Below, piece by piece: positions 63,906 to 64,000 of a stretch of 64,000 bases of DNA. The notes beneath the pieces are model-generated. The model saw nothing but the letters and a program-made list of their open reading frames with translations, was not told the DNA's origin and ran no database searches. The DNA comes from Modicisalibacter coralii (GTDB lineage Bacteria; Pseudomonadota; Gammaproteobacteria; Pseudomonadales; Halomonadaceae). The position numbers and the translations under genes are program-made. The stretch covers positions 1 through 64,000 of the forward strand of contig NZ_QWBW01000024.1 of the NCBI RefSeq assembly GCF_004117855.1, in the 5' to 3' direction. The stretch's first letter is position 1. Each line of letters starts with the position of its first letter.

Positions 63906-64000
63906 GTTCGCTTCCATCAGCACCGCCAGAACGGCAACGGGGAGTGACCCTCGTCGAGCTGATGACTGCCTTGGTTTTGGGGCTTTTGATTACTGCGGGC
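63902..64000 (+). CDS. pilW: PilW-type prepilin, 5' part (runs off the window)
   Basis: Only the first 33 residues are present. The prepilin motif QRGVTLVELMTALVLGLLIT has Gly before Val and Glu at 5, as in PilW. ATGA overlap with pilV. The gene is cut by the window end, not truncated biologically. Confidence 0.75.
   Translation, partial: MSSLPSAPPERQRGVTLVELMTALVLGLLITAG

Noticed and set aside
1-64000. CRISPR arrays, IS elements or prophage
   Set aside because: No regularly spaced repeats, transposase, integrase or capsid/tail-like protein were found on either strand.

Overview
The window reads as chromosome of a high-GC gammaproteobacterium, most likely Halomonadaceae (Halomonas-like). 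That is an inference from gene content and protein character: divergent fur/bamE, rnfH-ratA/smpB/ssrA, a tmRNA tag ANDDNYAQGALAA, fabAB, the rplU-rpmA-obgE-proB and rpsT/murJ-ribF-ileS-lspA-fkpB-ispH-prepilin blocks. No insertion sequence, integrase, phage gene or CRISPR array was seen.

Layout. 1-4.6 kb: end of an unknown gene, a FolM-like reductase, fur, bamE, rnfH, ratA, smpB and tmRNA. 4.9-9.4 kb: a lactonase-like protein, a sugar-nucleotide reductase-like protein, plsC and the unsaturated fatty acid genes fabB-fabA. 9.7-11.5 kb: a PAS-GGDEF-EAL cyclic-di-GMP enzyme with intact active sites. 11.5-19 kb: an eight-gene minus-strand operon (MerR regulator, photolyase, NTF2-like, SDR, FAD oxidoreductase, DUF1365, CFA synthase, DUF2878). 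It resembles the light/singlet-oxygen operons of other proteobacteria. Its MerR protein is CarH/LitR-like but lacks the cobalamin-ligand histidine motif, and similar candidate operator sequences lie upstream of merR and inside the NTF2-like gene. 19-27.7 kb: cbiX, yfcH, REP-like repeats, rapA, a TlpA-type thioredoxin, a RibD-like reductase and an ATP-grasp enzyme, the last paired with a CocE/NonD hydrolase (to 29.8 kb). 29.8-34.4 kb: membrane and metal-related genes (PepSY, DUF2946, PCuAC, Sco) and a YqhA-like gene broken at a G8 tract.

The most unusual region is 35.6-46.75 kb: five tightly coupled plus-strand genes, DUF4132/HEAT protein, MoxR-type AAA+ ATPase, DUF5682 protein, VWA protein and SWIM zinc-finger protein. 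Four junctions overlap or are 2 nt apart. The set matches the E. coli yehI-yehL-yehM-yehP-yehQ genes, whose function is unknown to me; related MoxR-VWA sets have been proposed as NTP-dependent conflict or chaperone systems. It is preceded by a gene-free 455-bp gap and sits between an orphan solute-binding protein and an MFS/LysR pair, as an accessory island would.

46.8-64 kb returns to core genome: MFS transporter and LysR regulator, a DUF2314 secreted protein, tRNA-Pro(CGG) with a clear sigma70 promoter, ispB, rplU-rpmA, obgE, proB, rpsT, murJ, ribF, ileS, lspA, fkpB, ispH, then the start of a minor type IV pilin operon (fimT/pilV/pilW) that runs off the end.
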